Below, in pieces: positions 24,582-33,941 of a stretch of DNA of 64,000 nucleotides. The notes beneath the pieces are model-generated. The model was not told where the DNA came from. It saw only the letters and a list, made by a program, of their open reading frames with translations, and searched no databases. Numbering within the stretch: position 1 is the stretch's first letter; each line of letters starts with the position of its first letter. The DNA is from Onstottus_B arcticum. Its GTDB lineage: Bacteria > Acidobacteriota > Blastocatellia > UBA7656. A program made the position numbers and the translations under genes. Location of the stretch: the NCBI GenBank assembly GCA_038040485.1, contig JBBPIE010000003.1:1-64000 (forward strand), read 5' to 3'.

Positions 24582-25222
24582 TCCATTCGCGCCCCCTCGC
24601 GCAAGCTGCCTCTGAACTCTTCGGCCGTTGCCTGTCCCGGCTGGCTTATCCCTTCGCGTCTGATGAGTTTCATTATTGTTAGTGCGATGATCTTCACATC
24701 AAGCCATGTCGACCAGTTGTCCACATACCAGATGTCGAGATCGAACTTCTCGTCCCACGAAAGCGCGTTACGGCCTTTGACCTGAGCCCATCCGGTCATC
24801 CCCGGCAACGTCTCGTGGCGGCGAAACTGATGAAGCGTATAGCGGCCGCGGTAGCGCGAGTGCAGAGGCCGCGGACCTACCAGGCTCATCTCGCCGCGCA
24901 GCATGTTGATCAACTCTGGAAGCTCGTCCAGACTCGCCGCTCTCAAGAATCGCCCTGTCGCGGTGAGCCGCTGCGAATCGGGTAAGAGATTTCCGTTGTC
25001 ATCCCGCACATCGGTCATCGTGCGAAACTTGGTGATCAAGAACGGCCGGCCCTCGAAGCCAAGCCGTTCCTGTCTGAACAACACCGGAGCGCCAAGGCGA
25101 AGGCGGACCACCAGCGCGACGACTCCGAGCAGCGGCAGCACGACCGGCAGAGACGCGATAGCCAGGACTAGGTCGAAGATTCGCTTGCCAAAGCGTTGGT
25201 GGCTGCTCCTTGATCGGCTCAT
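24578..25222 (-). CDS. Initiating sugar transferase (polyprenyl-phosphate sugar-1-phosphate transferase)
   Basis: A 214-residue monotopic enzyme of the bacterial sugar transferase family (WcaJ/PglC group). It shows KRIFDLVLAIASL at the N-terminal membrane helix, FRQERLGFEG, FLITKFRTM, ASLDELPELINMLRGEMSLVGPRP with the catalytic Asp-Glu pair, and PGMTGWAQVKGRN. It loads the first sugar phosphate on undecaprenyl phosphate and so begins each repeat unit. It is the short PglC-like form without extra helices. An ATG at 25222 is used; a TTG at 25291 would add 23 unconserved residues. Confidence 0.92.
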   Translation of the reverse strand: MSRSRSSHQRFGKRIFDLVLAIASLPVVLPLLGVVALVVRLRLGAPVLFRQERLGFEGRPFLITKFRTMTDVRDDNGNLLPDSQRLTATGRFLRAASLDELPELINMLRGEMSLVGPRPLHSRYRGRYTLHQFRRHETLPGMTGWAQVKGRNALSWDEKFDLDIWYVDNWSTWLDVKIIALTIMKLIRREGISQPGQATAEEFRGSLREGARME

Positions 25223-25283
25223 TTGCTTGAAAACTGCATTCCCGGGCTGCGGGCGTGTATGATCCTCGGGCCTCGCGCTTCGG

Positions 25284-26537
25284 TCATGCAAGGTGCGACA
25301 CCGGGACGTTTCTAACTCGCTCGCTTACCAGAGCCGTCAACAACTCGACAAATTCCGCCGCTTGCTTGTGACGGTTGAAATGCTCGACCGCATAAGCCCG
25401 TGCAGCCCTGCCCATCTGCTCGCACTGAGCCGGATTCTTGCTCAAGCAACGTACAGCCTCAGCAATGGCCGCATCGTCCCCTGGTGGAACGACGATTCCG
25501 CCTTGCGCTGCTTCCATTACTCTCCGAATGACGCCGTCGATGGCCAGAATCGTGGGACGGCTTGCAGCCATATAATCAAACACCTTGTTCGGGTAGGTTG
25601 TGCGAAACATCGGGATGTCCTTGAGGGTCGCGAGGCATGCGTCGCTTGCCGCTAGTACCTCCGCCATCTCAACCTTAGGCCGCGAGCCCGCGAAAGTCAC
25701 ATTAGATAGTTTCATTCTTGCAGCCAAAGACTCGAGCCTCGTGCGTTCCTTGCCGTCACCCACCAAAAGAAAATGAATCCTGGGGTCATCACGAACGCGG
25801 TCTGCCGCTCTTAAGATCGTCGGAATATCATTCGCCAACCCCAAAGCTCCCGTGTACGACACCACGAACTGACCATTCAGACCAAACTCCTCGCGGATCA
25901 CGTCACCTCCGGTTTTTACGTTGAACATATCCGGGTCCGCGCCATTCGGAATCAGACTGATTTTGGCTTCCGGGATTCCCCTGGCCACCAGGTAGTCGCA
26001 ATACGCAGGCGAGTTCACCAGGATCCCGCGGGCGCGCGCGTACAGAAAGGCCTCCAGTCGCCGGGACAAAGCGATGAGGATCTTGTTCCTTAGCACTCCC
26101 AAGTCGATAGCGAACTCGGGCCAAAGGTCGCGAACCTCGAGCAGAAACGGCCGGCGCCGCGCGACCGACACTAGCCAGGCCGACACCGCTTGAAAGATTG
26201 GCGGAGAAGTTCCCATCACAAGATCAACTGGACCAGCTCGAAGACCTCCAAAGACCGATGTAACCATAAACGTAAGGAATGAGACTATACGCCAGACAAA
26301 GCTTCGGTGAAGCGAGGGGAATGTATATACACGAAGAATGCGAAGGCCGTTGATCCCTTGTCGACCAACTACTTCTCGACTTGCGACCACGCTCTTACCG
26401 GTCAAGTAACTCAGGCGGCTAGCTACGATTGTTACTCGATGTCCAAGCTCGGTCAGATGTCGGGCAAGTTCGTAATGCCGGGTCCCGCCAGGTTCATCTG
26501 GTGAAGCGAAGGCTTGATGTATCAGCAGCAAGTGCAT
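25284..26537 (-). CDS. Glycosyltransferase family 4 (WbuB-like)
   Basis: A 417-residue GT-B enzyme. The N-terminal LLLIHQAFASPDEPGGTRHYE and later EVRDLWPEFAIDLG match the WbuB group, which adds GlcNAc-type sugars in O-antigen assembly. VVSYTGALGLANDIPT starts the donor-binding domain, and IVVPPGDDAAIAEAV is near the end. It lies directly upstream in transcription of the initiating transferase and may add the second sugar. The ATG of MHLLLIHQ is preferred over a TTG three codons earlier. Confidence 0.88.
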   Translation of the reverse strand: MHLLLIHQAFASPDEPGGTRHYELARHLTELGHRVTIVASRLSYLTGKSVVASREVVGRQGINGLRILRVYTFPSLHRSFVWRIVSFLTFMVTSVFGGLRAGPVDLVMGTSPPIFQAVSAWLVSVARRRPFLLEVRDLWPEFAIDLGVLRNKILIALSRRLEAFLYARARGILVNSPAYCDYLVARGIPEAKISLIPNGADPDMFNVKTGGDVIREEFGLNGQFVVSYTGALGLANDIPTILRAADRVRDDPRIHFLLVGDGKERTRLESLAARMKLSNVTFAGSRPKVEMAEVLAASDACLATLKDIPMFRTTYPNKVFDYMAASRPTILAIDGVIRRVMEAAQGGIVVPPGDDAAIAEAVRCLSKNPAQCEQMGRAARAYAVEHFNRHKQAAEFVELLTALVSERVRNVPVSHLA

Positions 26538-26563
26538 CTCTGTCAACTCTGCGGCCGCGCCCG

Positions 26564-27331
26564 CTATCCGCCCGGCCGTTCCAATACTGCAATCACGCTT
26601 GACCTCAATCCATCAACGAGATCAAAGCGGTTGACGGCCCGTTCGTAGAGCAACCCGAGCAGGAACGAGGGCAGCGACCACATAAGATAGTTGGGCCGCG
26701 CCTCCATCGTGATGTAGTCGCTAACCACCAGGCCCGCTCGCTTTGCCAGACTCGCAATATCTGCCTTGCTGTTAGCTCGGAACCGAGTGGGGAATATGTC
26801 GTGCGCTCGATTGCCTCTCACCTTGCCAACCAGTTCGTGAATCCAATGTGGGCTCAACCGTCCAAGCATACTAACGTAGTGATACTTGCTGGGAGTAAGG
26901 ACTATGAGCTTGCCGCCAGGCTTCAGAACACGCGCGAACTCTGCGAAGACTATTGTGGGCGCGTCCAGATGCTCCAGAACGTAACGGGAGAAGATGACAT
27001 CAAACGAACTGCCGGCAAAAGGCAAGTTTGTCAGGTTCGCAACGGCGCCTGCCCCCAGACTCACGTTGCGTGAGACCCCGCTGCTTGCATCGCACCCGGC
27101 CAGGAACCGCACGCGATCCTTCCACGAGTACGTGAAGAAGGCTCCGCTTCCACACCCGGCATCCAAGACTACCGAATCCTCGTTCAAGCAACGCGAAACG
27201 CAATCGGCGAAGACGGCGGTCTCGCTGATGTAGTTGGGGTAGAAGCGGGCAATGGCGCGCGCTACTCCTGCGCCGACGTGTCCCTTCAGCCGTTCCGGTG
27301 AGGAATTGACGCTAATCGATGTCATTCCCAT
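26564..27331 (-). CDS. Class I SAM-dependent methyltransferase
   Basis: A 255-residue methyltransferase with the Rossmann SAM site VVLDAGCGSGAFF near residue 55, IFSRYVLEHLDAP (motif II) and RVLKPGGKLIVLTPS (motif III). The C-terminal half is variable and holds a hydrophobic segment around 220. The substrate, a sugar or a lipid-linked intermediate, cannot be deduced. It sits between the heparinase-like and WbuB-like genes. Confidence 0.87.
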   Translation of the reverse strand: MGMTSISVNSSPERLKGHVGAGVARAIARFYPNYISETAVFADCVSRCLNEDSVVLDAGCGSGAFFTYSWKDRVRFLAGCDASSGVSRNVSLGAGAVANLTNLPFAGSSFDVIFSRYVLEHLDAPTIVFAEFARVLKPGGKLIVLTPSKYHYVSMLGRLSPHWIHELVGKVRGNRAHDIFPTRFRANSKADIASLAKRAGLVVSDYITMEARPNYLMWSLPSFLLGLLYERAVNRFDLVDGLRSSVIAVLERPGG

Positions 27332-27364
27332 CGCGTCCTGGCCGACCCAGTCGCAACCCTCTTA

Positions 27365-29533
27365 TCACAGATTCTCAAGATGGTCCGAGATGGCCCCTGA
27401 AGCGCGAACCGATGCAATCAGAGGACATTCTTCAGCTCCCGCACCAGTCAGGTTGATTGTCGCGCGCCACTGATTCGCTTGCAGTTCAATCGATCCATCA
27501 TTCGAGATTGCTTCACACGGCTCAGGACCAAGCAGGGTCCAGAACTGAAGCACGCTCGCGCGAGCCGTTAGCGCAAGAGACAACGCAGGTTCGCGGTAGT
27601 TATAGTACGGCGCTCGCCAACCGCGCGGACTTGATTCGTCCGCTCGAACCACCGTGCTCACACTCTCCTTAGACAGCGACGCGATCTGCACATAGTAGGA
27701 CCCCTCAGGTGTGTTTAGCTTGAGCCGCCTTTGCCCTTCATCCCATTCATGCGGGGCGTCAATCAAGAGCCAATGCAACCGATAGTCGTGCTCCGCTGAG
27801 CTCGTCAGCCGATCGACCACCAACCAATGATCGCCAACTCGCAGGATTGCGCGACGATGAAGAGTCGGGGGATTCAGCCGCTCATAGCCATCGTGCTCGG
27901 CTTCAAAATAACTCAAATGGCCCACCGCGGATCGCCTGTGAGATAGCACACGACCTGTCGTCCACGGAAGCCATAAGAATCGTCCGACGCGCTCCATCTG
28001 ATCGCAGCCGTCCACCGTCACCGTGTTGTGATAGGCCGTATGCGAGAACGGATCGTCCCACGGCGCGGTCGCGTTGTAACTGAACGTCCCGGCGTCGAGC
28101 GCGATGTTCTGCCCGCGCCACCATAGATCGACGTGAAGTTGGTCTGCTTGCGCCGGGCGATGACGAAAAGAACCACATCTTGTGAACGCGAAGCCCTCTT
28201 CTGACCGGAGCGCGTAGCACCCGCCTTGCTCGGCCTCGAAGTCTGCTCGCTGCCCCTGCGCGACCGGAGCCGTCAGTGCGTCCGGCCCGAACAACCACAG
28301 CAAATCTTCATCCCAGCAACCGGAGGCGTAACAGCGTGTACGACTAGTCAGGTAATGCGTCGCCTGAGCGACAGGGCGAAAGTCCTGATGATCGCAATTG
28401 CTCAAGGGCAACACCAACGCGCCGTCGTTGTGACCAAAGCAAGGGACTCGCCCGCTGGCATCGTCCTGAATCTGGTAGAGAAACTCGCCGGACTTTCCGA
28501 CGCGCGCTCTCAGCTCCGAGCTAAAAGGCTGATTCAATACTTCGCCCAGCCGAAGGGCCCACAAGTAATCGTGCAGCATCAACCGATGATAATTCGCCGA
28601 GTACTGCGAAAAAGCTCCGTCATCATAGATCAACTCTCTGCCGAGATCCTCTAACACTTGCCGGCCGGTCTCGCGCCACTGGTCGGCAAATCGAAGCTCG
28701 GGAAAGAGAACCCCGATCGTCCAGAGCCCAAGCCCTTCGCTGATGCCGTGATTGTTATGCTGGCTGAGCGCGTAGCCGAGATTCGCTTCTATGCGCGCGC
28801 CTGATATCGCAATCATCTGCGCAAGCGATGCTACACGCTGCGCGGTTGTCGCTTGTGCATCCAGAAACCCATAAAGCCCGAAACACCATGCCATCACCCG
28901 AAAGCTGATCTCTTGTCCGCACTTCCAATTCACCCCGAGCTGCGGCGGGTTATGGTCGCGCCAATCTTCGACGAGTTGCCAGAACATCTCGGCGAACCGT
29001 TCGTCGCCTGTGCGCCAATAACTCCGGACGAGCGAGTAGGCGAAACCGAATCGCGACGGCTCCCATATGATCTTTATGTCGCCGCTGTCAAAGTCGCCGA
29101 TCTCGCTCCAGTGAACATCGGTCGGCGTTCGCTCGCCAGTGAACGGGTTGGCGTGCCAATCAGGCGGAAACCCGGCTTGCGCAGTCGTGTGCTCAAAGTA
29201 GCGCAGCCTTCCGCGGCCAAGCTCCTCACACTGCTTCAACGGCGTAGCGCCTTCGCCATCCCACACGGCGAAGTACCGCTGATACTCAACTCGGCTTGAA
29301 GGCAAGAAGAAGAATGCCGGGGCCTGCGCGCGCCGATAGTCGAGATAGCTTTGCGCATCGGCTAGCGACGCGTCGTCCAGGAAACTGCCCAGCGGCTGAT
29401 CGTCCCACTCCGTCGCCGGCATCTTGCGACGCAACACACCCGTTCGCATTCGAGCCGCGTAGCCGATCCGATAAGCCAACCACTCCGGCCCGAGGTGCCG
29501 CCACATTTGATGCAGACGTTGAATCCTCTCCAT
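27365..29533 (-). CDS. Heparinase II/III family protein
   Basis: A 722-residue protein. The N-terminal half is an alpha-helical toroid (GVNWKCGQEISFRVMAWCF, then NNHGISEGLGLW and YSANYHRLMLHDYLW). The C-terminal half is the Hepar_II_III beta-sandwich with HVDLWWRGQNIALDAGTFSY and FSHTAYHNTVTVDG. The family holds uronate polysaccharide lyases and is common in exopolysaccharide clusters. No signal peptide is visible, so it could be cytoplasmic or exported by another route. An ATG at 29533 is used; a TTG four codons earlier is possible. Confidence 0.85.
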   Translation of the reverse strand: MERIQRLHQMWRHLGPEWLAYRIGYAARMRTGVLRRKMPATEWDDQPLGSFLDDASLADAQSYLDYRRAQAPAFFFLPSSRVEYQRYFAVWDGEGATPLKQCEELGRGRLRYFEHTTAQAGFPPDWHANPFTGERTPTDVHWSEIGDFDSGDIKIIWEPSRFGFAYSLVRSYWRTGDERFAEMFWQLVEDWRDHNPPQLGVNWKCGQEISFRVMAWCFGLYGFLDAQATTAQRVASLAQMIAISGARIEANLGYALSQHNNHGISEGLGLWTIGVLFPELRFADQWRETGRQVLEDLGRELIYDDGAFSQYSANYHRLMLHDYLWALRLGEVLNQPFSSELRARVGKSGEFLYQIQDDASGRVPCFGHNDGALVLPLSNCDHQDFRPVAQATHYLTSRTRCYASGCWDEDLLWLFGPDALTAPVAQGQRADFEAEQGGCYALRSEEGFAFTRCGSFRHRPAQADQLHVDLWWRGQNIALDAGTFSYNATAPWDDPFSHTAYHNTVTVDGCDQMERVGRFLWLPWTTGRVLSHRRSAVGHLSYFEAEHDGYERLNPPTLHRRAILRVGDHWLVVDRLTSSAEHDYRLHWLLIDAPHEWDEGQRRLKLNTPEGSYYVQIASLSKESVSTVVRADESSPRGWRAPYYNYREPALSLALTARASVLQFWTLLGPEPCEAISNDGSIELQANQWRATINLTGAGAEECPLIASVRASGAISDHLENL

Positions 29534-29557
29534 CAAATTAGACAACGGCGCATCCGT

Positions 29558-30979
29558 CTAGACGGACAGGAATGCAGTGTCCTCTCGTCCAAGAGTCTCG
29601 CCAACCAAAGACTTGACGGCTCTCACCTTGCCACCAGGCTCACGCTCGATTTCATCCACATACTCGAACTCGACTATCAATCGCGCGCTGATCTTATCCC
29701 TTACCTGCAGTCTCAAATGATCTTCGTCCGCCTGCGAGTAGGCCAGCCTGCGCACGATGCGCAAACACAACCTTCCCAACTCCCTTTGCACAACCTGAGC
29801 GTCACGGACATTGTGAGCATCTTTGAAGATGTAATCGAATCGGAGTATCTTGCGGCCCTCCGGCGTAATGACGAAATCTTCGACGCGCCCATCTATCCTG
29901 GTTAGCACCTTCGACCTCCGCCCGCATTCGCAATTGACATCCTTCCAGGTTCCGACGTCGCCTACATCATAGCGAATGAACGGCATGCCGTGGCTGCCGA
30001 AGCCCGTTGCGAGTATTCGCCCTTGGTGCGTGTCGCCTTCGATCGATTTGCTCTCGGCGCATTCGAGGATCCCGAACTCGAAGTCTTCGTGAAACACATC
30101 ACGCTCGCAGCGCGACGCATTGCCGCAGCCTTCCGAGAAACCATACTCGTCGGTCACGTCTGCTTTGAATACGTCGTGCATCAGGCGGCGATGATTGTCG
30201 TACAAGTTCTCAGCGCCGGTGAAGATCATCTTCGGCGGCGCGGTAACCTGGTGGCCGCCCTCTTCAATTAGTCCAGCCAAAACAAAAATGATCGAAGGAT
30301 ATCCGGAGTAGTAGTCGAATCCGCCTTCATTCAATCGTCCAACGATAGCTCTCACTTTCGCCGGCACGATGTGGTGCATCGTGAAGATCGTTTGCCGCAT
30401 CGGCCGGTTCTCGCGCCAAAAGGGCGGCCGCTGCTGTTCCAGAGGAACCGCCGCGAGACCCGTGAACGTCGCATAGGGCGCATCGAACTTCACGCCGAAC
30501 CGCTGGCGGTGCCGCCACCAGACAGCCAATCGAAATTGAATCGCACGCGGCTCTTGATAAAACTGCAAACTCTTGCCGGTCGTCCCACTGGTGTGGCAAA
30601 ACACCAACTTATCTCGAGCGAATTCGCTGGATACCATTTCTTCGAAGTTCTCGCGGACGTCCTCCTTGGTCAGCACCGGGAGCTTTTGCAGATCTTCGAC
30701 GGTCTTGATGTCATCCGGTCTCAGCTTCAAGTCGTCGAATCGGCGGCGGTAGAAAGGCGCCGTCCGGTACGCGTGCTCGACGAGGCTCCTGAGCTGTTCG
30801 TCCTGATATTCTCGAATCTCAGCGGCCGACTGCCACTGAGACTCTTCCAACCAATCAAGAAGCTCGCGAAACTCTCCTCCGTATCTCAGCTTGCGCTGGC
30901 TGCGCCCTTCAACGCCGCAAGCCAGGTTCTGCAGGAACACCGGCAAGCGCGGATAGAGTCTCTCTTTCCAGTCAGACAT
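29558..30979 (-). CDS. CapK/PaaK-like AMP-forming ligase
   Basis: A 473-residue adenylate-forming enzyme like phenylacetate-CoA ligase and CapK. The AMP-binding loop is HTSGTTGKSLQF (129-140), with YGFSEG, MPFIRYDVGDVG and RIDGRVEDFVITPEGR toward the C-terminus. Two Cys pairs (CECG, and an upstream Cys) may bind a metal. CapK proteins occur in capsule clusters, where they probably activate an acyl group that decorates sugars. It lies next to the heparinase-like and DUF362 genes. Confidence 0.87.
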   Translation of the reverse strand: MSDWKERLYPRLPVFLQNLACGVEGRSQRKLRYGGEFRELLDWLEESQWQSAAEIREYQDEQLRSLVEHAYRTAPFYRRRFDDLKLRPDDIKTVEDLQKLPVLTKEDVRENFEEMVSSEFARDKLVFCHTSGTTGKSLQFYQEPRAIQFRLAVWWRHRQRFGVKFDAPYATFTGLAAVPLEQQRPPFWRENRPMRQTIFTMHHIVPAKVRAIVGRLNEGGFDYYSGYPSIIFVLAGLIEEGGHQVTAPPKMIFTGAENLYDNHRRLMHDVFKADVTDEYGFSEGCGNASRCERDVFHEDFEFGILECAESKSIEGDTHQGRILATGFGSHGMPFIRYDVGDVGTWKDVNCECGRRSKVLTRIDGRVEDFVITPEGRKILRFDYIFKDAHNVRDAQVVQRELGRLCLRIVRRLAYSQADEDHLRLQVRDKISARLIVEFEYVDEIEREPGGKVRAVKSLVGETLGREDTAFLSV

Positions 30980-31042
30980 CGAGCGATCTTTGCGGATTCG
31001 GTGAACGGGTGAGAATCAACGGTTGGGAAAGCCGGGGTTCGT

Positions 31043-32521
31043 TTACGGCTCAACCGTGCGCTCAATATATCCTGCCCAACCGTGATGGGGCTTGAATCGC
31101 AGGGTTGACCTATCGGGTATGTCTTCAAGCCGGCCATTCCAGGCGGCTTCATTGCTGACGCACTCGACGTCGCCCCAGTCACAATCCGCCAGCCCATAAC
31201 GCCGGCAAAGGAAAGATTGACGGACGAGCGGGATCTTATTTGGATCGAAACCCATCAGGTAAGCGCAAGCGGCGTCTACGTATGCGGGGTTCGCTCCGAG
31301 AATAACAACGCCTGCCGCAACGGGATCAGGATTCGACGGCCCGCTGCCTTCTCCGGCAATGATCCCATCAACCAAACTGAGGTATCTCTTGCGTTGCGTT
31401 GATTCTTCAGTTCGAAACGAGCCGTCAGGATTGCCGTAGAGCACGATCTTATTCAAATCCAGGCACATCCGCCACGCCGTGTCATTCCCATGCCAGTTGC
31501 CACTGCGGATGGTCTCTTCCTCTCTCCCATAGATTCGCTTGCCGACCTTGCGCGCCTGCCGATGCACCCATGAGCCGACGGGTGGAACGTTAAGCGACAG
31601 CTTGCGCATGAGATGAACGATTTGTCTTTCCGAATCGCTCTTCAGACCGGGATCCATGAATTGGTCGCCGCCGTTTGAAGGGTCGCCATCGGTGTGATGC
31701 GGCAGAAAATTCTTATTGCCATTAACGCCGACGAGGTTTTTCAGACTGATCGTCACGCCAACTTTCTTGTGCGTTTTAAGCTTTGGCAAATTGAAAAAGA
31801 CATCGCAGGTAATGGCCGTACCGGAGAGCTCGTATTCGTGCCGCCCGTCGCTGTGATGATAATTCACCTCTTTGGAATTGTAGTCCGCGCCATAGTAACG
31901 CCCCGCACCTCTATGGCCGACGAATTCGCTGGCATCGGCGAGATCCAACCTGACGTAGCCGGAGGGGTCCCCCGACAGCGAGCGTGCGCCGACGACCACT
32001 TCGTCTTTCACAAACCGCTCGGTTGTCCGCAGATCCACCAGCTCAAAGTTCACCTTTCGATCAGAGAAAAAGTCAGCCACTTTGTCGAGCCCGATGACCC
32101 GGCAGATCTCATCGAAAGAGTTCTCAGGCTGTGGCCCATCAGCGACAACGATCCGGCCCTCACCTTCCAGACCCTTCCAAACATAATCGGCGACCGCTCG
32201 AATCACGCTCCCGTGCGTAAGCACGTACTGCCATCCTTCGGGATAACGCGGGTGGCGAGCCGATAACATATTCGGCTTGAGCAGAACGACATCGCCCGGG
32301 CAAATCAGGCCCTTTAGAGGGTTCCAGGATCGCGTTCCGTAATTCTCAGCGTCCAGACCCGCCAGGCGGAATACCGAACGCACAGATTCATAAGCCGGAT
32401 TGGGTTCGCTTCCCAATGAAACCAGATCATACTCCGGGTATTGTATCTGCGGATGGAAAGGTGGGTGCGAGGGGTACTTGCTCGAAGCATCACGATGAAT
32501 GATTACGGTCTGTTGATTCAT
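31043..32521 (-). CDS. DUF362 domain protein
   Basis: A 492-residue protein of the DUF362 family (PF04015). It contains VVLLKPNMLSARHP, VADGPQPENSFDEICRVIG, TCDVFFNLPKLKTHKKVGVTIS and LKNLVGVNGNKNFLPHH, and later MCLDLNKIVLYG and SLVDGIIAGEGSGP. The family often contains iron-sulfur ferredoxin domains, but no CxxCxxC is seen here. Its function is unknown; it is found in some polysaccharide clusters. The start after GGAGGGTTAGGGAG is preferred over one 30 codons earlier. Confidence 0.78.
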   Translation of the reverse strand: MNQQTVIIHRDASSKYPSHPPFHPQIQYPEYDLVSLGSEPNPAYESVRSVFRLAGLDAENYGTRSWNPLKGLICPGDVVLLKPNMLSARHPRYPEGWQYVLTHGSVIRAVADYVWKGLEGEGRIVVADGPQPENSFDEICRVIGLDKVADFFSDRKVNFELVDLRTTERFVKDEVVVGARSLSGDPSGYVRLDLADASEFVGHRGAGRYYGADYNSKEVNYHHSDGRHEYELSGTAITCDVFFNLPKLKTHKKVGVTISLKNLVGVNGNKNFLPHHTDGDPSNGGDQFMDPGLKSDSERQIVHLMRKLSLNVPPVGSWVHRQARKVGKRIYGREEETIRSGNWHGNDTAWRMCLDLNKIVLYGNPDGSFRTEESTQRKRYLSLVDGIIAGEGSGPSNPDPVAAGVVILGANPAYVDAACAYLMGFDPNKIPLVRQSFLCRRYGLADCDWGDVECVSNEAAWNGRLEDIPDRSTLRFKPHHGWAGYIERTVEP

Positions 32522-32672
32522 CTCCCTAACCCTCCGGTCTGCGCTACCCGTTTGCATTGAATTATTTCCGCGTAGAACGCTTCGGCCTGCATGCCTTATT
32601 ATACTCTGCACATTCGGCAGCTAATCGAGAATTGTATTCCCGCGCTTATTTACTTAACCATACAACTTGTAC

Positions 32673-33851
32673 TTAGAAGTCTTTGCTTCCTAGAATACAA
32701 GGGATAATAGCATTTAAGTGGGCCTCTAGAGTAAAAGCTCTCTGATATTTTCGGATAGCCCCGGAGCTGATTGCTGAGAATTCTTCTTTACTGCGTATTA
32801 ATTGTTCCAACGTATCGGCTATGGCCTTAGGTTCTGGAGGAACTATCAATCCATCTACTCCGTCATCAATCATATCTGGAATTGACGCTATTGGAGTCGC
32901 TAACACCACCAGGCCATATGCCATAGCCTCTATGATTGAGATTGGCTGGCCTTCGTTAGGGTACTGAGTTGGCAAGACAAAAAAGTCCGACTGCCTCAGC
33001 ATGGCACGTTTTTTTTCGCCGCTTACCGCACCGTGGTAGTGAATGTTTTCAACTAGCCCTCCTGCCTCCACCAATTCCAGAAACTCTCTCTTCATAAGGT
33101 TTACTGCTTCTCGGAAATCGCTTCCCTGCTCGGGCACGAACTCTCCGCAAAAGTGGGCTTCGACAGAAAAACCGCGCTCCTTAACCAGCACACGAACAGC
33201 CTCTAGCACTAACAAATATCCTTTGCTCTTAACTAGATTTGAAAGGTATAGGACTCTTGCCCGCCTATTTTGTGGAAGTGTTTTACCGGCTAGCGGTAGC
33301 TCATCATCTTTCTCAGGAAGCGGATTAGCAATAACCTTAAGTTTTGAGCTTAATACTGTGTCGAAGCTAAGCATGCTGCGAAGACTTTCGCCAAGAACGA
33401 TAATAACCGAAGCGCGCCGCCACGTATTCCGCACTATCCATTTCTGCCATCTAGGCAGGCCTTGATAAAATCGTCCAAACCCGCCTCCTTTCAGATGGAG
33501 AATTATTCTATGCCGCCACGCCCATGCCCACCAGATAATGCAAAAGTCTCTCAGAAACCCTACTTTTGATTGAGCTATGGTTAGGTAGACCGCCCTCCGC
33601 TTTCTGGCCGCTAGCCGCGCAAATCGCGAGATCAGCAAAAGCATGCGCATCGCGCGCTTCAAGGAGAATCTTCCTATGAACCTCTCAAACTTCGATTCGC
33701 CCATATTAACAAAATCATAAGGGATTCTCCGTTGCTTGAGGCCGCGCAGCAACAACTCAAAACAGATAGTCTGGCCGGTAATAGGTGGCGGCAATGCGCC
33801 AACAAGCAGCGGTATCAAAGGGGGATGAGCGTCGGTCCGTTGGTTCTTCAA
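32673..33851 (-). CDS. Glycosyltransferase family 4
   Basis: A 392-residue GT-B enzyme. N-terminal VGALPPPITGQTICFE is typical of a GT4 subgroup; the C-terminal domain has LYLSNLVKSKGYLLVLEAV, and PNEGQPISIIEAMAYG gives the E-x7-E donor site. A TTG start is used as no ATG lies near the conserved N-terminus; the next upstream in-frame codon of use is absent because of a stop. The surrounding DNA is AT-richer than the flanks of the window. Donor and acceptor are unknown. Confidence 0.82.
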   Translation of the reverse strand: MKNQRTDAHPPLIPLLVGALPPPITGQTICFELLLRGLKQRRIPYDFVNMGESKFERFIGRFSLKRAMRMLLLISRFARLAARKRRAVYLTIAQSKVGFLRDFCIIWWAWAWRHRIILHLKGGGFGRFYQGLPRWQKWIVRNTWRRASVIIVLGESLRSMLSFDTVLSSKLKVIANPLPEKDDELPLAGKTLPQNRRARVLYLSNLVKSKGYLLVLEAVRVLVKERGFSVEAHFCGEFVPEQGSDFREAVNLMKREFLELVEAGGLVENIHYHGAVSGEKKRAMLRQSDFFVLPTQYPNEGQPISIIEAMAYGLVVLATPIASIPDMIDDGVDGLIVPPEPKAIADTLEQLIRSKEEFSAISSGAIRKYQRAFTLEAHLNAIIPCILGSKDF

Positions 33852-33941
33852 AATCGCTAGTTATGCTTTCCTCAATTGCGCAGACGAGATTGAGATATGT
33901 ACTTACAGATCATGATGATTAAAGCCGTGCGGACTAATAAC